Below are positions 24,983-34,163 of a stretch of DNA of 64,000 nucleotides, one piece after another. The translations under genes were made by a program, and so were the position numbers. The notes beneath the pieces are model-generated. The model was not told the DNA's origin and made no database searches. It was given only the letters and a program-made list of their open reading frames with translations. The DNA is from Sphingobium phenoxybenzoativorans (lineage in GTDB: Bacteria; Pseudomonadota; Alphaproteobacteria; Sphingomonadales; Sphingomonadaceae), in the NCBI RefSeq assembly GCF_001757355.1, contig NZ_MINO01000011.1, forward strand, positions 1-64,000. Reading direction: 5' to 3'. The first letter of the stretch is position 1, and every line of letters starts with the position of its first letter.

Positions 24983-27817
24983 TCAGGCACAAACCTGTCC
25001 GAGTTCTTCGATCAAGTGACTTGCCGAAATAAGGTCGTGCGTTGCAAACCCTTCATTGAATCGACTCAGCACGGCCTGCAATCGTTGCCCAGCTTCAATG
25101 TTCTTGCCCTTTTCCAGGAAAAGCCGCGCCAGCCCGAGCTCAGCGCGTAATTCCCAAGAAAGCGCACCCTGCACGCGTGCAAGTTCGATCGCTTCGAGAT
25201 AGTTGGCTTCGGCCAAACCGACGGCACCATCTTGAAACTCGATCTCCGCACGGATTCGCAACCATTCCGGTAAATCGTACGATCCGCCAATAGACTTAAT
25301 CTGATCGATCCGAGCCTCAACAATGGCTCGCGCTTCTTCCGCGCGGCCCATTTCACTGTAGGCTCTGACAAGAGACCGCGCGAATATGGCCCCGTACACT
25401 CCATATTCGCGTGCGCGCAGCTGGCTCAGAGCATGGGCCAAATGATCGGTCGCTTCGATGAAACGGCCTTTCTCAAGTAAGGTTTGCCCGGCAAAACCTA
25501 ACGCAACGGCTTGATACGGCACCATTGAGTAACGTCGCGCCTTCTCTTGCAGCTTTGCACCGACCTGATCAGCAGACGCGGGGTCACCAATTTCACGAAA
25601 GATAATGGCGGCGGAAGCCAGGCCCATGCAGGAGAATAGGACGGACGGGAAATCTGTGCTGATGAGCTTGGCAGCCTGGATGGCCTGATCAGGAAATCCC
25701 CGCAGCCACAAAGTAATGGAGAGGCCGATCCATGGGTCCCCAACAAAGGCATAATCCGACGGACTGACAGGATCGGAAGTCTGGCGTTCCCTTATCACCT
25801 GCTCGAAAAGTTTCTGAGCCAACGGCTGGTCCCCGGTCAGGGCATATGCTGTCGCAATCATTTGCACGGTGCTTGTCGCGCAATGTGGCTCGTTGATGAT
25901 GGCGGACAATTGCTCGAGCCGCTGGGCAAGCGGCATCAGATGATTGAATTCGCCACTGTTGATGTGCAGAAGCTGTAAGCAGTATGTGAGGCGATATTCT
26001 ATACGGGCATCTTGAAGGTCACGAGCGATAACCAAAGCGCGCTCAATCGCCGCACGAGCCCGATCGCCATCAGCTTGGATCATAATCAGCACTGCGCCGT
26101 AGCCCGCATCGAGGTCCATCGCGAGCCGTCCGCTGCGTTCGTCCTCGGTCAGTAGCGACATAGCCATTTCGGTCCATCGCACGGCCTCGTCGAATAGCGA
26201 CAGCGGGATAAGGAAGCGGCCACAATAAGCAGCGATACTTAGCGCCGTTTCACGATCTCCTTCCTCGGAAAACGCCCAGGGCAACGCCGCGCGCATATCG
26301 CCCAACAGGTCGGTTCCCGCGACCGTTTCTCCGACCAGCGCCATGCCATTGATATCGAACTTCCCAAGTTGGTCGGCGACATATCGTGCATGTCGGAGAG
26401 CAACATCAGCTCGGCTACCGCGTTCGATAAGCTTGGCGTGGACGAAAGCACGTGTCGTATCAAGCAAACGATACCGTGTCGTCGCGCCGTCGGGATGGAC
26501 CGATATCATTGATTTCGCGACGATGTCCTCGAGGACTTCTCCGATGAAATCGCCAAGCACCGGACAATCGTGCATGATTGATCGGCCTGCTTCGACCGTG
26601 AAAAAACCCGGGAAGATGGAAAGGCGCTCAAGTGCGATCTGCTCTGGCTCCGAAAGGAGCTTGAAACTCCACGCAAGCGTCTCATACAGCGTCTGGTGAC
26701 GAGGCATGGCGCTACGCCGACCTCTCCATAGCAGTCGGAAATGCCCATCTAGCAGTCGCGCAGTTTCGGCGAGGCCATGTTGACCAGCGCGACTTGCCGC
26801 GATTTCTATGGCAAGCGGCATGCCGTCGAGTGCACGGCACATCTCGATGATCAGCGAGGCGTCACTATCGCTGAGTTCAACCTTCAGACCAGCCGCTGCA
26901 GCGCGCTCAACAAACAAGCGGGCCGCTGGATAGTCGTTCAGTGCCGAGACGGAGATGTGTTTATCTGCAGGTGGGAGGTCGAGCGGAGTAAGATGGACAA
27001 CATGCTCGCCCAGCGCGCGCAAGGGTTCTCGGCTGGTTGCCAAAATTGCCACCCCTGGTGCAGCTTCATAAACGGCCTCACCTAGAGCTGCCGCTGGATC
27101 GATGACATGCTCACAACTGTCAAAGACGATGAGCGCACGCATTTCTCGAAGAAAGGCCAGAATAGCTGGGACAGAATCTCTCGTGTCGACAAGGAGTCCC
27201 AGTGCCGAGGCGAGCGCACCGGCAACGAGAGTTGGATCAGTCAGCGTCGACAAGTCCAGGAAAATGACATTGCCGTCGAACTCGCTTGCTAAGGTCGACC
27301 CGACGCTGGTTGCTACTGTCGTCTTCCCAATCCCGCCAGGGCCGTGAATTGTAATGAAACGACGGTTCCGAAGGTCAGCGGCGACCTGTTCAACAACGAC
27401 ATCACGTCCGATCATGCTTACAGGCGGGCGCAGTAGTCGCTGTCGACGCAAACGTGCAGGTTCAATGATAAATGGTACGGGCGCTATCTCCACCGTATTT
27501 ACGGCGGCTACAAAACAGTAGCCCCGCCCTGATACGTTGGAGATATACCGGGCCCCGTCCACACCGTCACCGAGCGCTTTGCGCAGCGATGTGATCTGGA
27601 AGCGCAAACTGCCCTCGTCAATGGTAATGCCATCCCACACTCGCGCCATTAGTTCGCGCTTGGTAACGACCTGACCAGCCCGTTCGACAAGCGCAATAAG
27701 TAACTCGAGTGCACGCCCCCCAAGCACTACTTCCTGCCCGCCCCGCTCTAGCAGACGCGCGTCGGAATGCAGGCAAAACGGCCCGAAGCGAACCGGCTCT
27801 TTTATGATATGATCCAA
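24983..27817 (-). CDS. Winged-helix ATPase transcriptional regulator (OmpR-type DNA-binding, NB-ARC-like, TPR)
   Basis: 944 residues from TTG 27817. Residues 9-103 are an OmpR/PhoB-type winged helix (FGPFCLHSDARLL, VVTKRELMARVWDG, VSGRGYCFV). Residues 137-400 form a STAND-type ATPase: MIGRDVVVEQV, P-loop GPGGIGKTT (159-167), Walker B LIVFDSCEHV, then TSREPL and GMPLAIEIAASR. The C-terminal 450 residues are helical repeats of TPR type. Such proteins bind a signal in the repeats and activate with ATP. It converges on the SMR-like gene and likely controls the adjoining SDR/TonB receptor cluster. GAGGGGA precedes the TTG; a longer start to 27853 is possible. Confidence 0.88.
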   Translation of the reverse strand: MDHIIKEPVRFGPFCLHSDARLLERGGQEVVLGGRALELLIALVERAGQVVTKRELMARVWDGITIDEGSLRFQITSLRKALGDGVDGARYISNVSGRGYCFVAAVNTVEIAPVPFIIEPARLRRQRLLRPPVSMIGRDVVVEQVAADLRNRRFITIHGPGGIGKTTVATSVGSTLASEFDGNVIFLDLSTLTDPTLVAGALASALGLLVDTRDSVPAILAFLREMRALIVFDSCEHVIDPAAALGEAVYEAAPGVAILATSREPLRALGEHVVHLTPLDLPPADKHISVSALNDYPAARLFVERAAAAGLKVELSDSDASLIIEMCRALDGMPLAIEIAASRAGQHGLAETARLLDGHFRLLWRGRRSAMPRHQTLYETLAWSFKLLSEPEQIALERLSIFPGFFTVEAGRSIMHDCPVLGDFIGEVLEDIVAKSMISVHPDGATTRYRLLDTTRAFVHAKLIERGSRADVALRHARYVADQLGKFDINGMALVGETVAGTDLLGDMRAALPWAFSEEGDRETALSIAAYCGRFLIPLSLFDEAVRWTEMAMSLLTEDERSGRLAMDLDAGYGAVLIMIQADGDRARAAIERALVIARDLQDARIEYRLTYCLQLLHINSGEFNHLMPLAQRLEQLSAIINEPHCATSTVQMIATAYALTGDQPLAQKLFEQVIRERQTSDPVSPSDYAFVGDPWIGLSITLWLRGFPDQAIQAAKLISTDFPSVLFSCMGLASAAIIFREIGDPASADQVGAKLQEKARRYSMVPYQAVALGFAGQTLLEKGRFIEATDHLAHALSQLRAREYGVYGAIFARSLVRAYSEMGRAEEARAIVEARIDQIKSIGGSYDLPEWLRIRAEIEFQDGAVGLAEANYLEAIELARVQGALSWELRAELGLARLFLEKGKNIEAGQRLQAVLSRFNEGFATHDLISASHLIEELGQVCA

Positions 27818-28202
27818 TCCCCTCCCCTCGCACCTTGTCCCGCAGGCTTCCAACTAAACTGTCAGCGCAGACCTAGCGGCGCTGGTTCAATCCGCCGTCG
27901 AACGGGTCTTATTTTGCCCATCATTACAGGCACCGTTCTTATGCCATTCTGGCTTATGTTTAATAGCTTATGCAAGAGTGTGTTCCGTGCTGGTCAACAG
28001 AGTAAAATATGCCAGCTATGGCCGCCCACAAGATTGAACGAAACGACGGGAGCGCGGAACTCGTGCTTCTAGGCGTCAACGCCTCCGACATGCTCGCGGG
28101 GTTGCCACAGATCACCAATCAGCAAATCGGCGCTCAGTTTGTTGGAACGCAGAGGAGATCAAACTGTGTTAATCACAAACGACGTCGCTGATTTTGATCC
28201 TC
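27818..28202. other. Intergenic region, no gene recognised
   Basis: Upstream of the large regulator. A rightward frame from about 28012 starts MPAMAAHKIERNDGSAELVL and ends after 60 codons; it resembles nothing I know. Confidence 0.4.
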
Positions 28203-29078
28203 ACCAAGTCGCATCCGCGCGATTTGCAATCGATGGCTCGATCAAAGCGGGCCCAATCTCGGATTCATCTGTGCGCGCTGGGAGGCGGTTCGCAGCAAGC
28301 AAGTCCAACATATCTTCGATGCAAATATCACTGGCAGCGGTCATAATGTTGAAAGGAGCCTTCATAACGGATTTTAGCGTGGCGTTCGCCATGGAGCGAA
28401 CAGCCTCCACTGTGTCGGCATGCGATTAAACAACCGCCTCGTCGCCGCTGATAACCAGAGTTCGAGCAATCGCGCGCGGCAAATATTCGGTGAGGTCCAT
28501 AGTAGGGACGAACCGCAAGAAATGGGCTTGGGCCGTGAGATCAAACCGCCCTTGCTGCGATATGTACCACTCACGCATTGCTGGACCCACATCAGCGGGC
28601 AAACGATGACCGTTTGTCGCGCTCGCCCACGCTTCCGAACCTTGTTTGTCGTCAATTTGCGCCCAACTCTCCCAGCCCACGGAATATCCAGGCTTGTGAA
28701 TAACGCCGGGAAGGACAAGGCTCCATACAAGCTTTGGATGTGTCCGCGAAAACCACGCCGATTGCCCATGAGAGCCAAGCCATGACAAAATGCGTTTTAG
28801 TAATCCCCAGGCTATTGGTGAAGTCAGCCAATTCATCAGCGAACGCCTGCACCGACATTTCAACATTTTCGGGCAACGGCGATGCATTGCCGTGACCGCG
28901 CTGATCCAGGGCAAATACATGATATTTCGTCGAGTTATGCTAGCCAGCGATACCAGAACTTCCTGTTCTTGGTGAAGCCGGGTACTAGGATTACGGTCTC
29001 TATGGGAGCGGGCGGCGTGCCATCGCACTCATCATATGCCAGAATGCCCTCCGCCCTTATATTTATATATTGAACCAT
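28203..29078 (-). pseudogene. Alpha/beta-hydrolase gene, multiply frameshifted
   Basis: From ATG 29078 the frames give in turn ETVILVPGFTKNRKFWYRWL, KYHVFALDQRGHGNASPLPE, FADELADFTNSLGITKTHFV, HPKLVWSLVLPGVIHKPGYS, YLPRAIARTLVISGDEAVV and, after an in-frame stop, VMKAPFNIMTAASDICIEDM. This is a normal hydrolase read through at least three shifts and one stop. At the nucleophile elbow the best frame reads GLALMG, with Ala where Ser is needed. It is the second gene of a decayed operon after the aroE-like relic. Confidence 0.85.
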
Positions 29079-29084
29079 ATCCCA

Positions 29085-29632
29085 TCATCTCTGCTCATGG
29101 TTATCGCGACTTATGAAATCGGCCAATTGGTCGCACAAGACACGAAAGAAATCAGTTCCATCCATGATTATAAGACCCCGCGATTGCGCATGGCATAGCA
29201 GTGGGGTTGCCTCAGACTAACGACATCCGCTACTGCCATACCGGGTTCAAACTGCTTCATATCAACCGGCAAGGCGTCGTCCGGCTTGATCCCCAAAGGT
29301 GTTCCGTTAATCACAATGTCGAACCCTTGCGGATTCCAGGAACCCCGCAGCATTTTAGTCGACAGAGCCATGTCATGTAATCGTTCAACCAGAGCATCGC
29401 TGCGATTTTCATTGGTGTCATAATCAGCAAGCGCATCAACACCAGATCGCATGAGTTCATAGGCTATGGCAGCGCCGACGCCGCCGGCACCTACAAGCAA
29501 GACTCGCCTTCCCGCCGGATTCATCCCACGGGTCTTCATTGCCGAGACAAAAGCGATCCCGTCGATCATGTCGCCGTACCACCCCGCCGTAGAACGCCGG
29601 ATCGTCTCACCCTGCCATTGAGTATTAATCAC
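29085..29632 (-). pseudogene. Shikimate-dehydrogenase-like gene, 5' truncated and frameshifted
   Basis: The NAD(P)-binding half is visible: GDMIDGIAFVSAMKTRGMNP, RRVLLVGAGGVGAAIAYELM, FDIVINGTPLGIKPDDALPV. The N-terminal substrate-binding half is absent. After VADVVSLRQ the frame breaks at a short A-run (29207-29208 on the + strand as TT); one more base restores TPLLCHAQSRGLIIMDGTDF and FRVLCDQLADFIS to a TGA at 29085. AroE-like enzymes also act on quinate and shikimate in catabolic operons, and the neighbouring hydrolase relic supports such an origin. Confidence 0.85.
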
Positions 29633-29723
29633 CCAATATGGGTTGATCTGTCGTTGACCTTTTTACCATTCAGTCATGAACTGTGGCGCACTCCGGGGGG
29701 CGGAGTAACGAAGGGGGATCATT

Positions 29724-30428
29724 ATGAAAGTAGTAATCGCGACGGCTTCGGCCGCCTTGTTTGGCGTGTGCGTTACGAGTGCTCAAGCGCAGAGCGCAGT
29801 TGCATCAACACAACCCGAATCGCATGCGGTGGTGGCTGGTCCGACAACTTCGGCAGTTATCCTCGCCGCACCAACAGAGAGCATTGTGCGGACAGGCACT
29901 CCGATCGCTCTTAAGACCAGCGAACCGCTAACAACTGAAGGCAAGAAGCTGAAAGTGGGGCAACGGATCCAGATTGAGGTAGCCGAGGCAGTTATGCTCA
30001 ACGGGCAGACGGTGATTGCGGTTGGCAGTCCTGGGCAAGCCGAAATTACTGACGTCCGCAACAAGGGTATGTGGGGCAAATCCGGCCGCATTAATGCCCG
30101 CGTGCTCTATGTTCGTGCCAATGGTCGCCAAATCCGTATGACCGGGCAATTCGATGATAAGGGTGTCACTGGGACGGCAGGGGTTGTGGCAGCTATAGCT
30201 TTTGTTCCAATCGCAGGTTTCATTACGACAGGGACAAGCGCGAAAATACCGCTTGGGTCACCTGTTAAGGGCTTTTTGGACGAGGACTTAACGGTCGCGT
30301 TCGTACCAGCCACGCCGGCCGCACCCATTGTTTTGCCGGCGGGCGCAGTCGCCGTGGCTCCTGCAGTAGCCACGGTGGGAGCGCCACCCGTCACACCGAC
30401 TGCTTTGGTTCAGACCATCAAACCATAG
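29724..30428 (+). CDS. Exported protein of unknown function, 234 residues
   Basis: Signal peptide 1-22 (VTSAQA). The core repeats the pattern also found in the 31141 gene: GTPIALKTSEPLTTEGKKLK, GQRIQIEVAEAVMLNGQTVI, GSPGQAEITDVRNKGMWGKS, a small beta-barrel of which the theme is 'value settable, default, pass-through'. A glycine-rich hydrophobic segment follows (VAAIAFVPIAGFITT), and the tail is Ala/Pro/Val-rich. No family name known to me. Strong AAGGGGGA ribosome site. First gene of a four-gene cluster of exported proteins. Confidence 0.78.
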   Translation: MKVVIATASAALFGVCVTSAQAQSAVASTQPESHAVVAGPTTSAVILAAPTESIVRTGTPIALKTSEPLTTEGKKLKVGQRIQIEVAEAVMLNGQTVIAVGSPGQAEITDVRNKGMWGKSGRINARVLYVRANGRQIRMTGQFDDKGVTGTAGVVAAIAFVPIAGFITTGTSAKIPLGSPVKGFLDEDLTVAFVPATPAAPIVLPAGAVAVAPAVATVGAPPVTPTALVQTIKP

Positions 30429-30435
30429 GTTCGGC

Positions 30436-30639
30436 ATGGGATTTCGAATGGCGGCCATTCTGGGGTTAATGTGCGCGACTGGAACGTCGGCCACACCCTT
30501 TTGCTCGCGTGCTACATTTCCTGATCTGACAATCGCTCTCCAGTCGGGCTGCTGTTCGCACCACGGCGGGGTCTGCGGTTGCTCCGGTGGACGGAAGAAA
30601 TGCTGCGATGGAGAATTAAGCCCCAGTTGCGTTTGCTAG
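30436..30639 (+). CDS. Secreted cysteine-rich microprotein
   Basis: 67 residues starting seven bases after the previous stop. Residues 1-19 look like a signal peptide (MGFRMAAILGLMCATGTSA). The mature 48 residues contain nine cysteines: GCCSHHGGVCGCSGGRKKCC, then DGELSPSCVC. The spacing (CC, CxC, CC, CxC) is characteristic and suggests a compact disulphide-bonded or metal-binding domain. The conserved-looking DGxxSPSC end recalls small proteins seen in other proteobacteria, but no function is established to my knowledge. Confidence 0.7.
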   Translation: MGFRMAAILGLMCATGTSATPFCSRATFPDLTIALQSGCCSHHGGVCGCSGGRKKCCDGELSPSCVC

Positions 30640-30748
30640 CTGTGCTTCGGCAGGCATGGGCATGATTATGACAGCGCCCCTAACTTGCGCGCCGAAAATT
30701 GTGTCCACGCCTGTCCAGGCCCACTGCTTCCGAACACGGAGAAGAAAT

Positions 30749-31138
30749 ATGCGTTTCACGATATTTGCCGCCCTAAGCATCGTTATTTCAGCGCCGGCAC
30801 TCGCCAAACCCGTATCCGTACCGTCCACCGCATTAATCAACGAAGATATCGGCATACCCGTATTCCCCTACGACATCACCGATCGTCCTTACCGGATCAT
30901 AGGACCGGTGAAAGCAGGCGTACGGAAGGCGACTATTTTCAGCCAATCACCCTCGCAAAGAAAAATCTATGAGGAACTGTGGGAGCGCGCCCAGAAGCTT
31001 GGAGCTGATGCCGTAGTCAAAGCCCAATATGGCGATGCCCACGTCACGGCGTTCAGCTGGGGCAAGGCAAATGCAACGGGCGTCGCGATCAAATTCCTGC
31101 CTTCCGAAACAGTCACCGAAACAAAGACGGCCAACTGA
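30749..31138 (+). CDS. Exported YbjQ-like (heavy-metal-binding-domain family) protein
   Basis: ATG 30749 follows GGAGAAG and gives signal peptide MRFTIFAALSIVISAPALA. The mature part carries the YbjQ pattern: PYRIIGPVKAGVRKATIFSQ, IYEELWERAQKLGADAVVKA, ATGVAIKFLP. YbjQ proteins form cytoplasmic oligomers; an exported copy is less usual and the family's function is unknown. The next gene starts two bases after its stop, so they are co-translated in one operon. Confidence 0.78.
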   Translation: MRFTIFAALSIVISAPALAKPVSVPSTALINEDIGIPVFPYDITDRPYRIIGPVKAGVRKATIFSQSPSQRKIYEELWERAQKLGADAVVKAQYGDAHVTAFSWGKANATGVAIKFLPSETVTETKTAN

Positions 31139-31140
31139 CC

Positions 31141-31701
31141 ATGACGCGTATCGTGAGCTTGGTAGCTCTCCTCGCAACAATATCGGGAATCCAACCCACC
31201 TTTGCACAGGAACTACCTCCTCAAGCCAATGCAGCGCCTACGGTACCAATGGATGCAGCGCCTCGCTGGGTTCGCGGCACAGAGATCGAACTTATGGTGG
31301 TCAAGGAGGTTAACAGCCGCACGGCGAAAGTCGGTGATCGGTTTAAACTTCGTGTCAACGCCCCGGTCAGCGTAGATGGCGTCGCCATAATTCCCATTGG
31401 CGCACCTGCCTGGGGCGAAATCATCTCTGTTGGCGCATCAGGCTCGGCAGGCGGCGGGGGCAGGCTTGGCGCGCGCCTGCTCAATGTCGAAACACGCTGG
31501 GGCCCCTTACCGCTGTCCGGCACAAGAGGGACCGAAGGCTCGTCCAACACAGCAGGTGTCGTTCTGGGCGTGCTTGGATTTGGCCTGCTGGGTCTTTTGA
31601 ATAAGGGTGGAAACGCAACGCTTAAGGCCGGTGATATTTTCAAAGGTTATATCGCCGAGGGAGAGGCACCTGCTTCCGCACCGCTCACTATTCAAAGCTA
31701 G
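31141..31701 (+). CDS. Exported protein of unknown function, paralogue of the 29724 gene
   Basis: 186 residues; signal peptide 1-22 (TFAQ). The core GTEIELMVVKEVNSRTAKVG, DRFKLRVNAPVSVDGVAIIP, GAPAWGEIISVGASG, then GGRLGARLLNVETRWGPLPL mirrors the 29724 product in order and spacing, including the hydrophobic glycine segment GVVLGVLGFGLLGLLNKGG and a final KGYIAEGE strand. The two are likely ancient duplicates bracketing the microprotein and YbjQ-like genes. Confidence 0.78.
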   Translation: MTRIVSLVALLATISGIQPTFAQELPPQANAAPTVPMDAAPRWVRGTEIELMVVKEVNSRTAKVGDRFKLRVNAPVSVDGVAIIPIGAPAWGEIISVGASGSAGGGGRLGARLLNVETRWGPLPLSGTRGTEGSSNTAGVVLGVLGFGLLGLLNKGGNATLKAGDIFKGYIAEGEAPASAPLTIQS

Positions 31702-31939
31702 CGATCCCTACTCGCCGTTTAGAGACGAAATTTTCACGCAGAGTTGCAGACGGTCGGTCTATTTCGTCAACAATGCGAGCCGGAAAGATTCGAAATTTTC
31801 GCAGATCGTTCGCAATCTCAGATCTCACAAGGCGAGCAAATCGAACTTCATCTACCAAGGCTATGCCGAAGACATACGAGGTGGCTTCCGCATCACCGAC
31901 AGGGGGCGAATGTTCATTTTGAGCCACTTTATCTGAGCC

Positions 31940-32425
31940 TAATTCCGAATTGGGTCACCAATGTATATAGGCCCCCTATTTATTCTCAGTATGTCGGAAT
32001 TTGGGACCCTTCCGTGATCAGCGGCATTAGCACCGCATCCCAAATCTTCACTCAAATATTCTACGCTGGTTGCGAGACGCCGGGCGTACTGAGCTATTTT
32101 TCTGGCCGTGGTTCTTTAGGCAGGGGTTCGGCTAACTATTCCGGTACAACCTCAGAATGCTCACCGGGTTCTTTAATGTTAGCACCAGGTCAAGAGGTGC
32201 TCACAGTGGCAGGCATGCAACTCCCTACGAACAGAGGAGGTTTTGCAGACGCGTCAAGTACCTTTAATGTTCGGCTAGGAGACAATCTGACAGCTGAAAA
32301 GATCAATGTTCTCAACAATTGTTTGGCATCGGTGATCTTTGCTGTGCCCGAACCTTCTACGTGGGCTATAATGACCCTTGGATTTGCCGCTATTGGTTTC
32401 GCTCTCCGTCGGCGCAGGGTAAGGG
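31940..32425 (+). pseudogene. PEPxxWA-CTERM sorted protein gene, 5' end lost
   Basis: The C-terminus is a complete sorting signal: VPEPSTWAIMTLGFAAIGFA followed by LRRRRVR, i.e. PEP motif, membrane helix and basic stop. Upstream is the usual low-complexity surface protein style (QIFTQIFYAGCETPGVLSYF, LPTNRGGFADASSTFNV). No signal peptide or start can be found: the frame runs back into unrelated sequence, and part of the N-terminal region may continue in a shifted frame (31750-31930). The 3' end runs directly into an IS3 fragment. Confidence 0.65.
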
Positions 32426-32480
32426 TGGCCTGCTTCAAAACTGACACGATCTGCTCAACCGAAAATCGCTGATTCTTCAT
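32424..32480 (-). pseudogene. IS3-family orfA fragment
   Basis: ATG 32480 reads MKNQRFSVEQIVSVLKQAT, the first 19 residues of an IS3-type orfA (helix-turn-helix start), then ends in the PEP-CTERM gene. The rest of the element is gone. Confidence 0.7.
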
Positions 32481-32625
32481 CGACGTAACTCCCTCCAAAA
32501 AGGAAATGCGCCGAAAATACTAACTTACCGTGTGGAAAAATTTTCCCCGATCACCTCATTCGCTCGACTGCCATGCCAGAATGAAATTCTTGAAACTTTC
32601 ACTATTTGAAAGTATCTGGAATTTT

Positions 32626-33303
32626 ATGAGCACTCTCGCTTCGAACCTGTCCGATGGAAAGCTCGCCGGCCGCATCTTCGATGAGCGGCAGTTGGCGGAA
32701 GCAATCGGCGGCAGTGATGCGCGACGGTATGCGCTCGTAAACCGAGCGCTGAAAGACGGTACACTCGTCCGGCTGAAGCGTGGTACCTACCTCTTCGCAC
32801 AATCCTCCAGTGCCAAAGCACCTCATCCTTTCGCGGTGGCGCAGGCTCTACTTCCGGGCAGCTATGTCTCGTTTGAGACCGCCCTCTCTTACCACGGCTG
32901 GATTCCCGAGGCGGTCTACGTGACGGCAAGCGTGACGCCCAGTCGCAAGACGCTCGAATTTGAGACACCGGTCATGGGGCACTTTTCCTATCATCCGCTC
33001 GCCATCCAGAAATACCAGTTTCTGGTCGGCGTGGAGCGACTGAAATTGGGCGCCCTCACCGCATTCGTCGCCACGCCGTTGCGCGCACTTCTCGATCTCG
33101 TCGCGCTACGCAAAAGTGGCTGGACGGACCTCGGCTGGCTGACACACGGCTTGCGTATCGATGAAGACCATCTGCGCTCACTCAAAGCAAAAGAGTTCGC
33201 GATGCTCAGAGGCGTTTACAAGCACAAGGCGGTCAACGATTTTCTCCGATCGCTCGAGCTTGGCATCAGTGCCGGTCGCTCTGCGTCATCTGGAACATCG
33301 TAA
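32626..33303 (+). CDS. AbiEi-family antitoxin, type IV toxin-antitoxin system
   Basis: 225 residues. N-terminal winged helix (FDERQLAEAIGGSDARRYAL, VNRALKDGTLVRLKRGTYLF) that would bind its own promoter, then the AbiEi antitoxin body (LLPGSYVSFETALSYHGWIP, AFVATPLRALLDLVALRK). Its stop overlaps the toxin start by one base (TAATG), the usual arrangement. AbiE pairs give phage-abortive infection and stabilise mobile DNA. Start chosen at ATG 32626; in-frame ATG 32581 is an alternative. Confidence 0.85.
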   Translation: MSTLASNLSDGKLAGRIFDERQLAEAIGGSDARRYALVNRALKDGTLVRLKRGTYLFAQSSSAKAPHPFAVAQALLPGSYVSFETALSYHGWIPEAVYVTASVTPSRKTLEFETPVMGHFSYHPLAIQKYQFLVGVERLKLGALTAFVATPLRALLDLVALRKSGWTDLGWLTHGLRIDEDHLRSLKAKEFAMLRGVYKHKAVNDFLRSLELGISAGRSASSGTS

Positions 33304-34163
33304 TGATCGAGATGTTGCAGAAGAAGCTCCGTGACTATGACGCCGCCAACGCCGTTGAAGAGGAGAATGCGACAAAAGAGATAATGCAGGAGATCGCACT
33401 CTATGCTCTCTGGCGCGCCGATTTTTTCGATGTCGCCCTTTTCCAAGGCGGCACGAGCCTGCGTATTCTGCATGGACTCCCACGTTTTTCGGAAGATCTC
33501 GATTTTTTGCTGCGAGCACCCGATGCAGCTTTCCGCTGGTCCCCCTATCTCACTGCCCTGGTCGAAATCTTCGCTCAGTTCGGCCTCAAGCTCGAAGCGC
33601 AGCCGAAGGAAAAGATGGACAGAGCGGTGCGCGAGGCGGTCCTCAAGAACGACTCAATTGCCAGCCAGCTCAACTTGCGTTTCGCAGGATCGAACAGCGC
33701 CAGGGCGATCAAGATCAAGCTTGAGATCGATACCAATCCTCCGGCGGGTTCGGGAGAAGCCACGACCTTCCTCGACTTCCCCGCCGACTACGAAGTGCGG
33801 CACCAGGATCTGCCTTCCAATTTCGCGCTCAAGGTTCATGCCTTGCTCTGCCGCCCTTATCTCAAGGGTCGCGACTGGTTCGACTTTTCCTGGTATGTTG
33901 CAAATCACGTTCCCCTGAACCGGTCGCTGCTTGCCAGTGCGCTGCGGCAGGCTGGCCCATGGCAGGGCGATCCCGAAATGAACTACGGCGGCGGATGGCT
34001 GGTCGATACCTTAAAGGATAAAATCAGTTCCATCGACTGGAGCGCCGCGGCAAGCGATGTCGCTCGCTTCCTCCGTCCGGACGAGGCCAAATCTCTCTCC
34101 CTTTGGAGCGAGCGCTTCTTTCATGCAAAAGTGAGCCAGCTCGCCAGAGATGGCAGAAAATGA
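33303..34163 (+). CDS. AbiEii-family nucleotidyltransferase toxin
   Basis: 286 residues. Nucleotidyltransferase signature FQGGTSLRILHG followed by RFSEDLDFLL, holding the GGTS loop and the metal-binding Asp pair; further KIKLEIDTNPP and KVHALLCRPYLKGRDWFDFS, the conserved lysine and aspartate region. All expected motifs are present, so the toxin should be active. Members transfer a nucleotide to a cellular acceptor and block growth when the antitoxin fails. Confidence 0.88.
   Translation: MIEMLQKKLRDYDAANAVEEENATKEIMQEIALYALWRADFFDVALFQGGTSLRILHGLPRFSEDLDFLLRAPDAAFRWSPYLTALVEIFAQFGLKLEAQPKEKMDRAVREAVLKNDSIASQLNLRFAGSNSARAIKIKLEIDTNPPAGSGEATTFLDFPADYEVRHQDLPSNFALKVHALLCRPYLKGRDWFDFSWYVANHVPLNRSLLASALRQAGPWQGDPEMNYGGGWLVDTLKDKISSIDWSAAASDVARFLRPDEAKSLSLWSERFFHAKVSQLARDGRK

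Noticed and set aside
31688..31927. Minus-strand ORF of 79 codons over the start of the PEP-CTERM relic
   Set aside because: No ribosome site or family; the plus-strand neighbourhood explains the sequence better.
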